Positions 1 through 8,420 of a stretch of 64,000 bases of DNA are shown one piece after another. The stretch comes from JBFMFH01 sp040752275 (GTDB taxonomy: Bacteria > Acidobacteriota > Vicinamibacteria > Vicinamibacterales > JAKQTR01): NCBI GenBank assembly GCA_040752275.1, contig JBFMFH010000062.1, positions 124,001 through 188,000 of the forward strand, read 5' to 3'. The notes under the pieces are model-generated. The model did no database searches. It was not told the DNA's origin and saw only the letters and a list, made by a program, of their open reading frames with translations. How positions within the stretch are numbered: position 1 is the first letter of the stretch; every line of letters starts with the position of its first letter. Position numbers and translations under genes: made by a program.

Positions 1-1
1 T

Positions 2-1099
2 CCGGGGTCGCCGCCCCCGTCGTCGGGCCGCTACCTGACGGGCAAGCCCATCCGCTACTACCGGCCCAGGGGCAACCCGGGCGTGCGGGCGCTCATTGAG
101 GATGGTTTCCAGGCCTTCAACGCGGCTCGTCTGTCCGAGGCCTGTCACATCTTCACCGAGAAGATGACGAGGCCCGAGCACGACACCACTATCGGTCTCA
201 CGATGGCGGGAGCCTTGACGCCCGCAGGGCTCGGCGGGTGCGTCATCGAGTTGATGGAGCGCGGCCTCGTCGACTTCGTGATCAGCACCGGGGCGAATCT
301 CTACCACGACCTGCACTACGCCCTGAACTTCACCCTGCACCGCGGCTCGCCGTTCGTCAACGACGTGGATCTGTACGGCGAGGGGATCATCCGCATCTAC
401 GACGTGCTGTTCCCGGCCCAGGTGCTCCTGGAGACCGACCGGTACGTGCGCGAGTTTCTCGTCCGCGCGAGTTTCACCGAGCCCGTTTCATCGGCGGCCT
501 TTCACGCGGCGCTCGGGCGCGACCTGCTCGAGCGGTTCCCCGGATGCGCGGAGCACTCGATGGTGGCGAAGGCAGCCGCATGCGCGGTGCCGATCTACAC
601 CTCGTCTCCAGGCGACAGCTCGATCGGGATGAACATCGCGTACCACCAGCTGATGAACGGTGGACGGACGATGATCGACCCGAGCCTGGATGTCAACGAG
701 GTGTGTGCCATCATTCTGGCCGGGACCAGGAACGGTGCGGTGATTCTGGGCGGCGGGTCGCCGAAGAACTTCTACCTGCAGGGACAGCCGACACTGTGGG
801 AGGTCTACGGCATCCGCAAGGGTGGGAACGACTACTTCATCCAGTTCACGACCGACCAGGTGGTCTGGGGCGGGCTATCCGGCGCAACCCCCTCCGAGGC
901 GGTCAGCTGGGGCAAGGTGAACCCCGGCGTGCTGCCAGACACGGTCGTGACCTACTGCGACACCACGATCGCGTTTCCGCTGTTCTGCGAGTACGTCGTC
1001 GGCGCGCCCGCAGGCCGGCGGCCGTTGAGAAGGCTCCTGGATCGCCGGGACGACCTAGTGGCCGAGCTGCAGCGAACGGCGCGCGCGAAGCCCTTGTGA
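2..1099 (+). CDS. Deoxyhypusine synthase-family protein (5' end outside window)
   Basis: The reading frame is open from base 2, so the start lies upstream of the window; the GTG at 83 is only the first internal start codon. Residues coded just upstream (GRYLTGKPIRYYRPRG) also look like family sequence. The protein matches the NAD-dependent deoxyhypusine synthase/homospermidine synthase-like family. The C-terminal motif GGGSPKNF carries the lysine (codon 764-766) that in the family forms the enzyme-imine intermediate with the aminobutyl group of spermidine. Bacterial members are thought to act on polyamines rather than on eIF5A, so the exact substrate is not settled. A PIN-like gene follows 18 bases later on the same strand. 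Confidence 0.85.
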   Translation, partial: PGSPPPSSGRYLTGKPIRYYRPRGNPGVRALIEDGFQAFNAARLSEACHIFTEKMTRPEHDTTIGLTMAGALTPAGLGGCVIELMERGLVDFVISTGANLYHDLHYALNFTLHRGSPFVNDVDLYGEGIIRIYDVLFPAQVLLETDRYVREFLVRASFTEPVSSAAFHAALGRDLLERFPGCAEHSMVAKAAACAVPIYTSSPGDSSIGMNIAYHQLMNGGRTMIDPSLDVNEVCAIILAGTRNGAVILGGGSPKNFYLQGQPTLWEVYGIRKGGNDYFIQFTTDQVVWGGLSGATPSEAVSWGKVNPGVLPDTVVTYCDTTIAFPLFCEYVVGAPAGRRPLRRLLDRRDDLVAELQRTARAKPL

Positions 1100-1117
1100 A
1101 GCTGGAGGCCGCAACGG

Positions 1118-1573
1118 ATGGGATCGCTGGCATCCGAGCTCTCCGCCATTGCCGAGGGGCAGTCCGATCGCCCGCGCGTGTACGCGGATGCCAACGTGCC
1201 GGCGGGTGTCGTGCGGTTCATGCGGACGCGCCTCATGTGGGACGTCCTCTCCGTCATGGAACATGCGGATCTGCGCCGCGCCCCCGATGAGGAGCACTTC
1301 CGCCGTGCGCGCGACATGCGCCGGACGCTGATCAGTCTGGACCGCGATTACCTGGACGATCGCCGGTACCCGCCGTCAGAAACGGCTGGCGTGCTCGTCG
1401 TCAGTGCCCCTGACGAGACGAGGTTGACCAAGCTGCTGACCAGGCTGGATCGACGCGTGTTCAGGCCCGGATCCACTCCGGCGGGCATGCCGGCTCCCCT
1501 GCCGCTGCGCGGGCGCAAGCTCGAGGCCGGCCCCGACTGGCCGGGCCGGCCCCGCGTGGGGACCGCGTCATGA
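1118..1573 (+). CDS. DUF5615-like PIN-fold protein
   Basis: A 151-residue protein. Its first two thirds resemble the DUF5615/Mut7-C PIN-like fold: an early acidic strand (VYADANVPAG), then a second acidic cluster (LISLDRDYLDD) near residue 70. These are the usual positions of metal-binding aspartates in PIN nucleases. The last 40 residues are Pro/Arg-rich with no recognised domain. No DUF433 antitoxin partner is adjacent, unlike the DUF5615 genes near 43-45 kb. The stop codon overlaps the nagA start (ATGA), so the two are probably translationally coupled. Family assignment is moderate; the function is not known. Confidence 0.6.
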   Translation: MGSLASELSAIAEGQSDRPRVYADANVPAGVVRFMRTRLMWDVLSVMEHADLRRAPDEEHFRRARDMRRTLISLDRDYLDDRRYPPSETAGVLVVSAPDETRLTKLLTRLDRRVFRPGSTPAGMPAPLPLRGRKLEAGPDWPGRPRVGTAS

Positions 1574-2778
1574 CCGATACGATCGTACTGGCTGGAGCGG
1601 CCATCGTCCTCCCCGACCGCGTGCTCGACACAGGCTCGCTCGTCATCGCCGGTGGGCACATCGCCGAGATCGTGCCCCGCGAGGTTCCGCCGTCTCCTGG
1701 AGACCGGCACGTCCTTCTTCGTGGCCACGTCATCGTCCCGGGGTTCGTCGATCTCCACATGCACGGCCTGGAGGGCGTCGACACGCTCGATGACGGCGGC
1801 GCCATCGCCGCCCTCGCCGAGCGGGCTCCTCGCTATGGCGTCACGGCATTTGCGCCGACGACCGTCGCCTGTTCGCCGGCGGCCCTTCGAACGGTGCTCG
1901 GCGCGATCAGGGACGCCAGATGCTCGCCTCGCCCCGCTCGCGCCCGGGTGCTGGCTGCGCACCTGGAGAGCAACTTCATCAACCCCGAGTACCGGGGAGC
2001 CCAGCCGGCCCGCTGCCTGCGACTTCCCTTCGCACCTGCACCGGCTGCCGGGTCCGGAGAGAATTGGTTCAGCGGGCAGGACATTCTCGACGCCATCGAC
2101 GAGGCTGGGCCCGACGTCGGCATCGTCACCATGGCGCCCGAGATCGACGGGGGCCTCGACCTGCTGCGGCGGTTCGCGCGCGCCGGGGTCATCGTGTCGC
2201 TTGGCCACTCCGGCGCGTCGTTCGATGTCGGCGCCGAAGCCATCCGGGCGGGCGCGCGCCAGGCCACGCATCTGTTCAATCGGATGGCGCCGGTCGCGCA
2301 CCGCGAGCCCGGCCTGGCCGGTGCGGTGCTCGAATCGTCGGAGATTGCGGCCGAACTCGTCTGCGACGGCTTCCACGTGCATCCGGGGATGCTCCGGGTC
2401 GCGATCGCCGCCAAGGGCCGCGACAGGGTCATGGCGATAACCGATTCGAGCGCAGGAGCCGGTCTGCCGCCCGGCAGTACCACCATGCTGGGAGGGCGCC
2501 GCATCAGGGTGACCGGGCAGGCGACCTTCCTCGAGGATGGAACCCTCGCCGGCAGTTCGGCGACCATGGACCGGGTGTTCCGCGTTCTGGTCTCCGAAGT
2601 CGGGTTGAGTCTCGTCGACGCCGTGCACCTGTGCGCCACCACGCCGGCGAGAGAGCTCGGCCTCCACGGTCACGGGCTGATCGCCGTCGGCGCGGCGGCT
2701 GATCTCGCCGTCCTCGATTCCAGGTACGGCGTCGCCGAGACCATCATCGGGGGTCTGCCCAGCCTTGGCCGCCTTTGA
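1570..2778 (+). CDS. nagA: N-acetylglucosamine-6-phosphate deacetylase
   Basis: A 402-residue amidohydrolase of usual family length that removes acetate from GlcNAc-6-phosphate, a step in amino-sugar and peptidoglycan recycling in the cytosol. Visible motifs in order are VPGFVDLHMHG (metal-site HxH), HLESNF with its glutamate ligand, GHSGAS, ATHLFNRMAP, CDGFHVHP and the catalytic aspartate in AITDSSAGAG. The ATG overlaps the stop of the preceding PIN-like gene by four bases. No nagB or PTS gene is adjacent. A secreted GH3 hexosaminidase gene at 29.8 kb could supply amino sugars, but that link is only inference. Confidence 0.93.
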   Translation: MTDTIVLAGAAIVLPDRVLDTGSLVIAGGHIAEIVPREVPPSPGDRHVLLRGHVIVPGFVDLHMHGLEGVDTLDDGGAIAALAERAPRYGVTAFAPTTVACSPAALRTVLGAIRDARCSPRPARARVLAAHLESNFINPEYRGAQPARCLRLPFAPAPAAGSGENWFSGQDILDAIDEAGPDVGIVTMAPEIDGGLDLLRRFARAGVIVSLGHSGASFDVGAEAIRAGARQATHLFNRMAPVAHREPGLAGAVLESSEIAAELVCDGFHVHPGMLRVAIAAKGRDRVMAITDSSAGAGLPPGSTTMLGGRRIRVTGQATFLEDGTLAGSSATMDRVFRVLVSEVGLSLVDAVHLCATTPARELGLHGHGLIAVGAAADLAVLDSRYGVAETIIGGLPSLGRL

Positions 2779-2825
2779 ACCTCCGTTCTCCCGCCATCGT
2801 CCAATCTGACGTGGAGGGTGGAACC

Positions 2826-3767
2826 ATGCTCCGACATCCTGTGCGGGCCCTGACGGGCGCGTCGGCTGCGGTCCTGCTGGGCGCGATGCTCTCGGCCTGC
2901 GACATTACGATCGGGGCCGCCGAGGTCACCTTGAAGGAGGAGAAACGCTTCACGGTGGCCGGGCAGGCGAGCCTCGACCTGAGCACCTTCGACGGCTCGA
3001 TCCAGGTCCGCGGCTGGGATCGGAACGAGGTGCTCGTTGAGGTGGTCAAACACGGGCGCGACCAGGCGATTGTCGATCAGATTGCGGTGAGTGCCACGCA
3101 GAAGAACGGCACGATCACAATCGAGGTGTCACGCCCGGCCATTGCCGAGGCCGTCACCTGGGGGACGTCGCCGAGCGCAAGCCTGGTCGTCACCGCGCCA
3201 ATCCAATCGGCCCTCGTGGCGCGAAGCGGCGACGGCTCCATCACACTGACGAGGCTTGCCGGGAAGGTCGAACTGCGCACCGACGACGGGAGCATACGCA
3301 TCACGGAGGTCAAGGGCGACCTGATGGCCCGGACCGGGGACGGGTCCGTCCGGGCGGAGGATTTCGAAGGGTCGGCGGATATCGAGACTGGTGACGGCAG
3401 TGTCAGCCTCGAGGGGATTGTCCGGCGGCTCCGCCTCGACACACGGGACGGCTCGGTTCAGCTGAGAGTCCGCGAAGGCAGCGTCATGGAGTCGGACTGG
3501 TCGGTAACGACCGGCGACGGCGGCATGAGGATCGAGCTGCCGGAAGGGTTCAGCGCCAATCTGGATGCGACCACCGGTGACGGGCGGATCGTCATCGACG
3601 ATCTGCGCGGAGGCCGGCCGGAACGAGCCGAGGAGGAACGCGCAACGCGCTCCGACGAAGAGCGATCGGAGCGGGCGCGCCGGTCGGCGAGGATCGCCCT
3701 GGGCGCGGGAGGCCGGAGCCTGACGCTGCGATCGGGAGACGGCACGATTACGGTCCGGAGGCGGTAG
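2826..3767 (+). CDS. DUF4097-family lipoprotein
   Basis: I chose the ATG at 2826 because GGAGGG lies just upstream and the protein then begins with a lipoprotein signal peptide ending LSAC (lipidated Cys near residue 23). The body is a run of short beta-strand repeats, each with a D/G-rich turn (DGSIQV, GDGSITL, DDGSIRI, GDGSVRA, GDGSVSL). This pattern is typical of DUF4097, a beta-helix/adhesin-like domain. An Arg/Glu-rich segment (about residues 265-290) interrupts the repeats before a final DGTITVRRR strand. It is likely anchored to the membrane and facing the periplasm. Its function is unknown. Confidence 0.75.
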   Translation: MLRHPVRALTGASAAVLLGAMLSACDITIGAAEVTLKEEKRFTVAGQASLDLSTFDGSIQVRGWDRNEVLVEVVKHGRDQAIVDQIAVSATQKNGTITIEVSRPAIAEAVTWGTSPSASLVVTAPIQSALVARSGDGSITLTRLAGKVELRTDDGSIRITEVKGDLMARTGDGSVRAEDFEGSADIETGDGSVSLEGIVRRLRLDTRDGSVQLRVREGSVMESDWSVTTGDGGMRIELPEGFSANLDATTGDGRIVIDDLRGGRPERAEEERATRSDEERSERARRSARIALGAGGRSLTLRSGDGTITVRRR

Positions 3768-3773
3768 CAGAAC

Positions 3774-3805
3774 CGGGATTCGGGAGTCGGGAGTCGGGAT
3801 TCGGG
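3774..3805. repeat. 7-bp tandem repeat array (CGGGATT/CGGGAGT)
   Basis: Four and a half copies of a 7-bp unit between the DUF4097 gene and queC. The 32 bases are identical, same strand, to the array at 29584-29615, so this is a dispersed family rather than chance. No spacers are present. Confidence 0.85.
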
Positions 3806-3842
3806 ACGGGATCGGAAGTGGGCGCAGGCGATCGCGGCCGGC

Positions 3843-4565
3843 CTACGGCTGCGGGCGCGGCGAAGGCGCCGCATACACCGTCCGATCCTCCACTCCCGCC
3901 TCGGCGAAGGCGTCCCGGCGTTCGCGGCACTTGCTGCACAGCCCGCAGTGAAGCGTGCCCCGGGGGTTCATGCAAGACAGCGAACGCTCGAGGGGCACTC
4001 CCAGACGGGCGCCCAACCTGACCACATCCGACTTGCCAAGAGCCGCGAACGGTGCCTCAATCCGGATGCGATGCGCGAGCCCTACAGACAGTGCCTCGCT
4101 CATGGCGCCGAAGAACGCAGGCGTCGCGTCGGGAAACGGGTTGCCGGCGAGGGGGCCGATGGCGATGCGATGGATGCCGGCGGTGGCACAGTAAACCCCG
4201 GCCTTCGACAGCAGCACGACGTTGCGGCCAACGAGGTACACATCCTCGTCAGGTGTGTCGTAGGCCGGCGGCGTTCCCGCCAGCGCCCAGTGCGTGGGAC
4301 GATAGACGTCCTGCATGGTGACAGACAGCGTGACGGACCGGCGGGCCCGGCCCGCGAAGACCGTGGCCTCCAGGTCGTCCAGGATGGCCCGCTCGGCGCC
4401 TTCCCAGGCCAGACCCACGGACACGTAGATGGGCTGGACCGGACGCACCCGCGCCTCGCACGCGACGAGCACGACGCTGTCCAGGCCTCCCGAACACAAG
4501 ACGGCGATCGGTTCGATGGACTGCGACCAGACGGGTGAAGCCGGTGGAGGGTAGAATGGCGGCAT
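3843..4565 (-). CDS. queC: 7-cyano-7-deazaguanine synthase (preQ0 synthase)
   Basis: An ATP-dependent enzyme that converts 7-carboxy-7-deazaguanine to preQ0 in queuosine biosynthesis. The PP-loop motif CSGGLDSVVLV lies near the N-terminus. The C-terminal zinc site is visible as C-x7-C-x2-C-x2-C in SCMNPRGTLHCGLCSKC. The start is placed at the ATG at 4565, inside the same CATG that starts queD on the other strand; an ATG at 4586 would overlap queD by 23 bases. The divergent queD neighbour belongs to the same pathway. The C-terminus is a short proline-rich tail of no known role. Confidence 0.9.
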   Translation of the reverse strand: MPPFYPPPASPVWSQSIEPIAVLCSGGLDSVVLVACEARVRPVQPIYVSVGLAWEGAERAILDDLEATVFAGRARRSVTLSVTMQDVYRPTHWALAGTPPAYDTPDEDVYLVGRNVVLLSKAGVYCATAGIHRIAIGPLAGNPFPDATPAFFGAMSEALSVGLAHRIRIEAPFAALGKSDVVRLGARLGVPLERSLSCMNPRGTLHCGLCSKCRERRDAFAEAGVEDRTVYAAPSPRPQP

Positions 4566-4968
4566 GTACTCAGTCACCAAGCGCATCGACTTCTGCTACG
4601 GCCACCGGCTCCTCGACTACGACGGCGTGTGCAAGCACCCCCACGGGCACAACGCGGTGGCGGAGATCGAGGTGCACAGCGGCGAGCTCGACTACCGCTG
4701 TATGGTGTGCGACTTCTCCGACATCAAGCAGATCGTCAAGGGCTGGATAGACGAGGTGATCGACCACAAGATGATCCTCCGCCGGGACGACCCGCTGGTC
4801 AAGCCACTGCAGGATCTGGGTGAGCCGCTCTTCCTGGTGGATAGCAACCCGACGGTCGAACACATCGCACAGGTGATCTTCAACCACGCGAGGTCGCAGA
4901 ACCTGCCGGTGAAAGCCGTCCGCGTGTGGGAAACGCCGACGTCGTGCGCCACCTACGGGGAGCAGTGA
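4564..4968 (+). CDS. queD: 6-carboxy-5,6,7,8-tetrahydropterin synthase
   Basis: A 134-residue 6-pyruvoyltetrahydropterin synthase-fold protein that makes 6-carboxytetrahydropterin from dihydroneopterin triphosphate, the first committed step to queuosine. Zinc-binding histidines are visible in FCYGHRL and HPHGHN, and the catalytic Cys precedes them in GVCKHPHGH. Also present are CDFSDIK, the DHKMIL catalytic Asp/His and the C-terminal VRVWETPTS glutamate. The length matches the family. It is divergent from queC with overlapping start codons, so each promoter must lie inside the partner gene or be shared. A HAD phosphatase gene follows 18 bases downstream. Confidence 0.92.
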   Translation: MYSVTKRIDFCYGHRLLDYDGVCKHPHGHNAVAEIEVHSGELDYRCMVCDFSDIKQIVKGWIDEVIDHKMILRRDDPLVKPLQDLGEPLFLVDSNPTVEHIAQVIFNHARSQNLPVKAVRVWETPTSCATYGEQ

Positions 4969-4986
4969 GGTGGCACCGGGGACTCG

Positions 4987-5694
4987 ATGGACGTGGCCCT
5001 GGGCCGGTCCATGCTGATCGTCTTCGACCTGGACGGGACGCTCGTCGACACCCTCGAGGACCTCGCGGTGGCGGCCAGCCTCCTGGCCGTCGAGTACGGG
5101 GGACGACCGCTCGAGCCCGCACGAGTCGCGCGAATGGTCGGCGAGGGGGCATCGGTCCTCGTCGAGCGCGTCCTGGCCACGGCCGGTCTGGGAGAGCCGC
5201 CCGCCGGCGCCTTGGCACGCTTCACCGAGATCTACGAGCGCGTGATGTACGATCACACGGCGGCCTACCCGGGCGTGCCCGAACTGCTGCGGAGTCTGTC
5301 GGCCACCCATGTCCTCGGGCTGTTGACGAACAAACCGGCCCGGGCAGCGACGGCCACCCTCGAGCACTGCAACGTGGCCACGCACTTCGAGCACCGGGTG
5401 TTCGGCGATGGCGGCCTCCCGCGCAAGCCCGATCCAGCCGGGTTGCGCTGGCTCATGCAGCAGCACCAGGCGAGTGCCGGGCACACGCTGATGGTCGGCG
5501 ATTCGCTCGTCGACGTCGAGACCGCCAGGCGCGGCGGGGTTCGCATCTGCCTGGCCCGCTACGGGTTCGGCTTCGACGGCATCCCGGCAGGGGCGCTGCG
5601 AGGTGACGAGGCGTGGATCGACCAGCCGCTCGAACTGCTCGCGCTGGTCTCGCCAGGCGCTGCGGCGTGTCCTCCGGAGAGGAGGGGAGGGTGA
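4987..5694 (+). CDS. HAD-superfamily phosphatase (phosphoglycolate phosphatase-like)
   Basis: A 235-residue haloacid dehalogenase hydrolase. Motif I is FDLDGTLVDT (nucleophile and acid-base aspartates), motif II is the LLTNK threonine, motif III is the lysine in RKPDP and motif IV is VGDSLVDVE. The cap domain sits between motifs I and II, as in phosphoglycolate phosphatase (Gph) and pyrophosphatase-like members. The substrate cannot be read from sequence. The start may instead be ATG 5011, which puts the first strand at the N-terminus. It is co-directional with queD and the next gene, whose GTG start overlaps its stop region. Confidence 0.85.
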   Translation: MDVALGRSMLIVFDLDGTLVDTLEDLAVAASLLAVEYGGRPLEPARVARMVGEGASVLVERVLATAGLGEPPAGALARFTEIYERVMYDHTAAYPGVPELLRSLSATHVLGLLTNKPARAATATLEHCNVATHFEHRVFGDGGLPRKPDPAGLRWLMQQHQASAGHTLMVGDSLVDVETARRGGVRICLARYGFGFDGIPAGALRGDEAWIDQPLELLALVSPGAAACPPERRGG

Positions 5695-6176
5695 TCCCGG
5701 GGAGCCTCTCGACGATGCCCGTTGACATCTCGGCGTGGAGCGGCGAAGGCGAGTTCACCCGGACCCTGGTCGACGTGCTCGCCCGGCTCGAAGGCGTCGT
5801 GTTCCTCCGCGTCGAGGACGCGCCGGCCAGCCGCACCGAAGGCGGCTACTGCTTCATCAGCAACGAGGTCTACGTGGGGTTTCGGACGAGCGTTCGCCGT
5901 GACCGGACCCGCCGCCTGCGGATCCCGACCTTCAAGCGGTTGACCGAGAAGGCGATGACGCTCGGCGATCTGGAGGCCGTTCTGACGCTGGACGAAACGA
6001 TCGGTGCGCCCGACTACAGCGACGACGGGATGCTGCAGTACCTCCGAACCGAACGCATCATCGCGCCGTACCAGACCACGGGCTACAAGCTGGTCGAAAT
6101 GGTGCGCATCTATGACGCGTCCGCCACGGGAATCCCACGGACAACGCGCAGGCACCGCGACGCGCCGTCCGGCTAA
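5691..6176 (+). CDS. Conserved protein of unknown function
   Basis: Start taken at GTG 5691 because a strong GGAGAGGAGG lies just upstream; ATG 5715 is the alternative. The protein of about 161 residues contains a mixed alpha/beta region with YCFISNEVYVGF and RLRIPTFKRLTEKAMTLGDL, and no signal peptide or membrane segment. I do not recognise the family. It overlaps the following PilT-like gene by one base (TAATG), which implies one operon and suggests a role linked to that ATPase. Confidence 0.65.
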   Translation: MIPGSLSTMPVDISAWSGEGEFTRTLVDVLARLEGVVFLRVEDAPASRTEGGYCFISNEVYVGFRTSVRRDRTRRLRIPTFKRLTEKAMTLGDLEAVLTLDETIGAPDYSDDGMLQYLRTERIIAPYQTTGYKLVEMVRIYDASATGIPRTTRRHRDAPSG

Positions 6177-7951
6177 TGCAGGGCCACGAATCGGCCGAAA
6201 ACTCAATGGAGCGCCGTGCGGGCCCGAACTCTGTGTCTCTGACAGACTCCCTCATTGCTGCCGTCCTTCAGTCAAACGGGGACGGGCTCGTCATGCACGT
6301 GGGCGAGCGGCCGTACGTGCTCACCCCGTCGGGACCGGCGAACCTGTCGGAGCGCCCCTTGGGCGTCGAGGCGATGGCCAACGTGCTCACGGACCTCCTC
6401 TCTCCCGACGAGCAGCGTGCGCTGCGGGAACTCGGGGCAGTCGAGCGTGAACTGCCGGGCACCGACCCTTCGGCCGGGCGCTTCACCCTGGTGGCAGCCC
6501 GCGGCGGGGACGACATCTGGGTTGAGATCCGCCGCCAGCGCGTGCCCGGCCCGGCGACCCGAACCACCCTTCCAGTGGATCTGCCGGGCCCCCGTCCGCG
6601 CATGGCTCCAAGCCACTCGCCCGGGGAAGGGCGACGAGGTCCGACGCCGGCGCCGCGCAACATGCCGGCCGCACCCGGCGCCCTGCCGCGCGGCGCTGTC
6701 TCGTCCGCGTCCCCGCCGACCCAGACCGTGGACATAACCGGGACGCCGCCGGCCACGCCGCCGGGGCCGGAACGCGACGCCGCTGTGGTGCTGCCCCTGG
6801 CGCGCAGCCCGGTTCGCACCGATGCACCCCGGGTCACGCCCACGCCGTCGGTCCGGCACCTGGGGATCGGGCGCCTGCTCCGGACGGCCGCCGCGCGCGG
6901 GGCATCGTCGTTCTATCTCATGGCTGGCGCCAGGCCGTCGATTCGGATCGACGATGAAGTGCTGCCGCTCGAGAACGAGCCGGCCCTTGGTGCCGCCGAG
7001 GTCGACGCGCTCATCCTCGAGCTGGCGCCGCCCGCCAGTCGCGAGGCGCTGGCCGGCGGCACGAGCGCCGAATGGGTATCGGAGCTGCAGGATGTCGGCC
7101 GCGTCCGGTGTGTGAGCTTCCGCGATCAACGCGGTCCCGGTGCGGTCTTCCGCCTCATCCCGTCCAGGCTCGCGTCCGCCGAGCAGCTCGGCCTGTCGCG
7201 CGACATCCAGGCGCTCGTCTCGGAGCGCGAAGGCCTGATCCTGGTGGCTGGTCCGCGGTTGAGCGGCAAGTCGACGCTCGTGTCGGCTTTCGTGGATCTG
7301 ATCAACCGCACGAGGTCCGACTACATCGTCTCGCTCGAGACCGAGATCAAGTTCATCCACGAGAACCGCAAGGCGATGGTCAGCCAGCGCGAGGTGCGCG
7401 GTGACGCGGACTACATGCTGGGATCAGCCCGGGCCGCCCTGCGCGAGAACCCCGACGTTCTGGTCATCGACGATCTGCGCGCGCCGGATCTGGTGGCCGC
7501 GGCCATCGAAGCCGCGGATTCGGGACACCTCGTCATTGGCGCCGTCACCGCCCACACGGCAGCCGCCGCGGTCGCGCGCCTCGTCGAGACATCTCCGGCC
7601 GATCGCCAGACCCAGATGGCGCTCGCTTCGGCGGAGACCCTCCGCGGCGTTGTCGCGCAGGTCCTGCTCCGGAAGTCCGGCGGCGGGCGGATCGCCGCCC
7701 GTGAGCTGCTGCTGAACACGCCGTCGGTCGCCGCCCTCATCGCAGAGGGCAAGATCGCCCAGCTGTCGCTGGCCATCGAGTCCGGCCGGAAGTACGGCAT
7801 GGTGCCGATGAACGACGCCCTGCTCGCCTTCGTGCAGAGCGGCGCCGTCGACGCCCGCGAAGCGTATCGAAAGGCCTACGATCGGATGGCATTCCTGGAA
7901 CAGCTTCGCCGGGAAGGCATCGACACGTCGTTCGTGGAACGTCTCGCGTGA
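6176..7951 (+). CDS. PilT/PilU-like type IV pilus ATPase with duplicated N-domain
   Basis: A 591-residue protein. Residues ~15-125 form a PilT N-domain-like module (LVMHVGERPYVLTPSG, FTLVAARGGDDIWVEIRR). A proline-rich linker (~130-220) follows, then a second N-domain (LLRTAAARGASSFYLMAGARP) and an ATPase core. The Walker A is GPRLSGKST (~359), where PilT usually has GPTGSGKST. The Walker B region reads VLVIDDLRAP in place of the usual ILIGEMRD, and the His-box HTAAAAVARLV keeps its shape. ATP binding looks possible, but the catalytic glutamate position is altered, so it may be a regulatory paralogue rather than the main retraction motor. It is translationally coupled to the preceding unknown gene. 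Confidence 0.8.
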   Translation: MQGHESAENSMERRAGPNSVSLTDSLIAAVLQSNGDGLVMHVGERPYVLTPSGPANLSERPLGVEAMANVLTDLLSPDEQRALRELGAVERELPGTDPSAGRFTLVAARGGDDIWVEIRRQRVPGPATRTTLPVDLPGPRPRMAPSHSPGEGRRGPTPAPRNMPAAPGALPRGAVSSASPPTQTVDITGTPPATPPGPERDAAVVLPLARSPVRTDAPRVTPTPSVRHLGIGRLLRTAAARGASSFYLMAGARPSIRIDDEVLPLENEPALGAAEVDALILELAPPASREALAGGTSAEWVSELQDVGRVRCVSFRDQRGPGAVFRLIPSRLASAEQLGLSRDIQALVSEREGLILVAGPRLSGKSTLVSAFVDLINRTRSDYIVSLETEIKFIHENRKAMVSQREVRGDADYMLGSARAALRENPDVLVIDDLRAPDLVAAAIEAADSGHLVIGAVTAHTAAAAVARLVETSPADRQTQMALASAETLRGVVAQVLLRKSGGGRIAARELLLNTPSVAALIAEGKIAQLSLAIESGRKYGMVPMNDALLAFVQSGAVDAREAYRKAYDRMAFLEQLRREGIDTSFVERLA

Positions 7952-7979
7952 CCGCTCCGCCCCCGTGACCAGTCGCGGG

Positions 7980-8414
7980 TCATCGCTCGATCAGATCCCC
8001 CAGCGCCTCGATCAGCACCGCGAGCACGTCCTCCTCGGTGAGGGCCGTCATCCTCTCCCCGGCGCAGAACGCGCGCTCGTCTGCGATCACGCGGTGGCCG
8101 CGCTCGCGGCTGGTTTCGACGACCACGACGGGAGAGGGTCCGGAGGTGTCGAGCCTGATCTCGACGTAGGTCCGGGTCGAGCGATCCGAGACGAGTCTGA
8201 GACTCCCGCCCGGCGTGAGGACGCGATACGGGTGACCCTCGGCGGCCAGTGACTGCGCCACGGCGTTGAAGACCGGCAGCGCCACCATCGCGCGAAAGGG
8301 CTCGTAGTCGCGTTCGGCCTGAATGGTGCGCTCGCGCCGCGCCGCGGCCACTCGTCTGAGTTCGGCGAGCCGCTGCTGGACGCGCCGCCTGACCTGAGAG
8401 ATCTCCAGTGGCAT
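7980..8414 (-). CDS. Conserved hypothetical protein
   Basis: A 144-residue soluble protein. An Arg-rich helix (RVQQRLAELRRVAAARRERT) is followed by a beta-rich region (PYRVLTPGGSLRLVSDRSTRTYVEIRL, VVVVETSRERGHR) and a C-terminal helix (LTEEDVLAVLIEALGDLIER). I do not recognise a family. It lies six bases downstream of the CoA-transferase gene on the same strand and is likely the last gene of that operon. It converges on the PilT-like gene. Confidence 0.6.
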   Translation of the reverse strand: MPLEISQVRRRVQQRLAELRRVAAARRERTIQAERDYEPFRAMVALPVFNAVAQSLAAEGHPYRVLTPGGSLRLVSDRSTRTYVEIRLDTSGPSPVVVVETSRERGHRVIADERAFCAGERMTALTEEDVLAVLIEALGDLIER

Positions 8415-8420
8415 CGTCTG

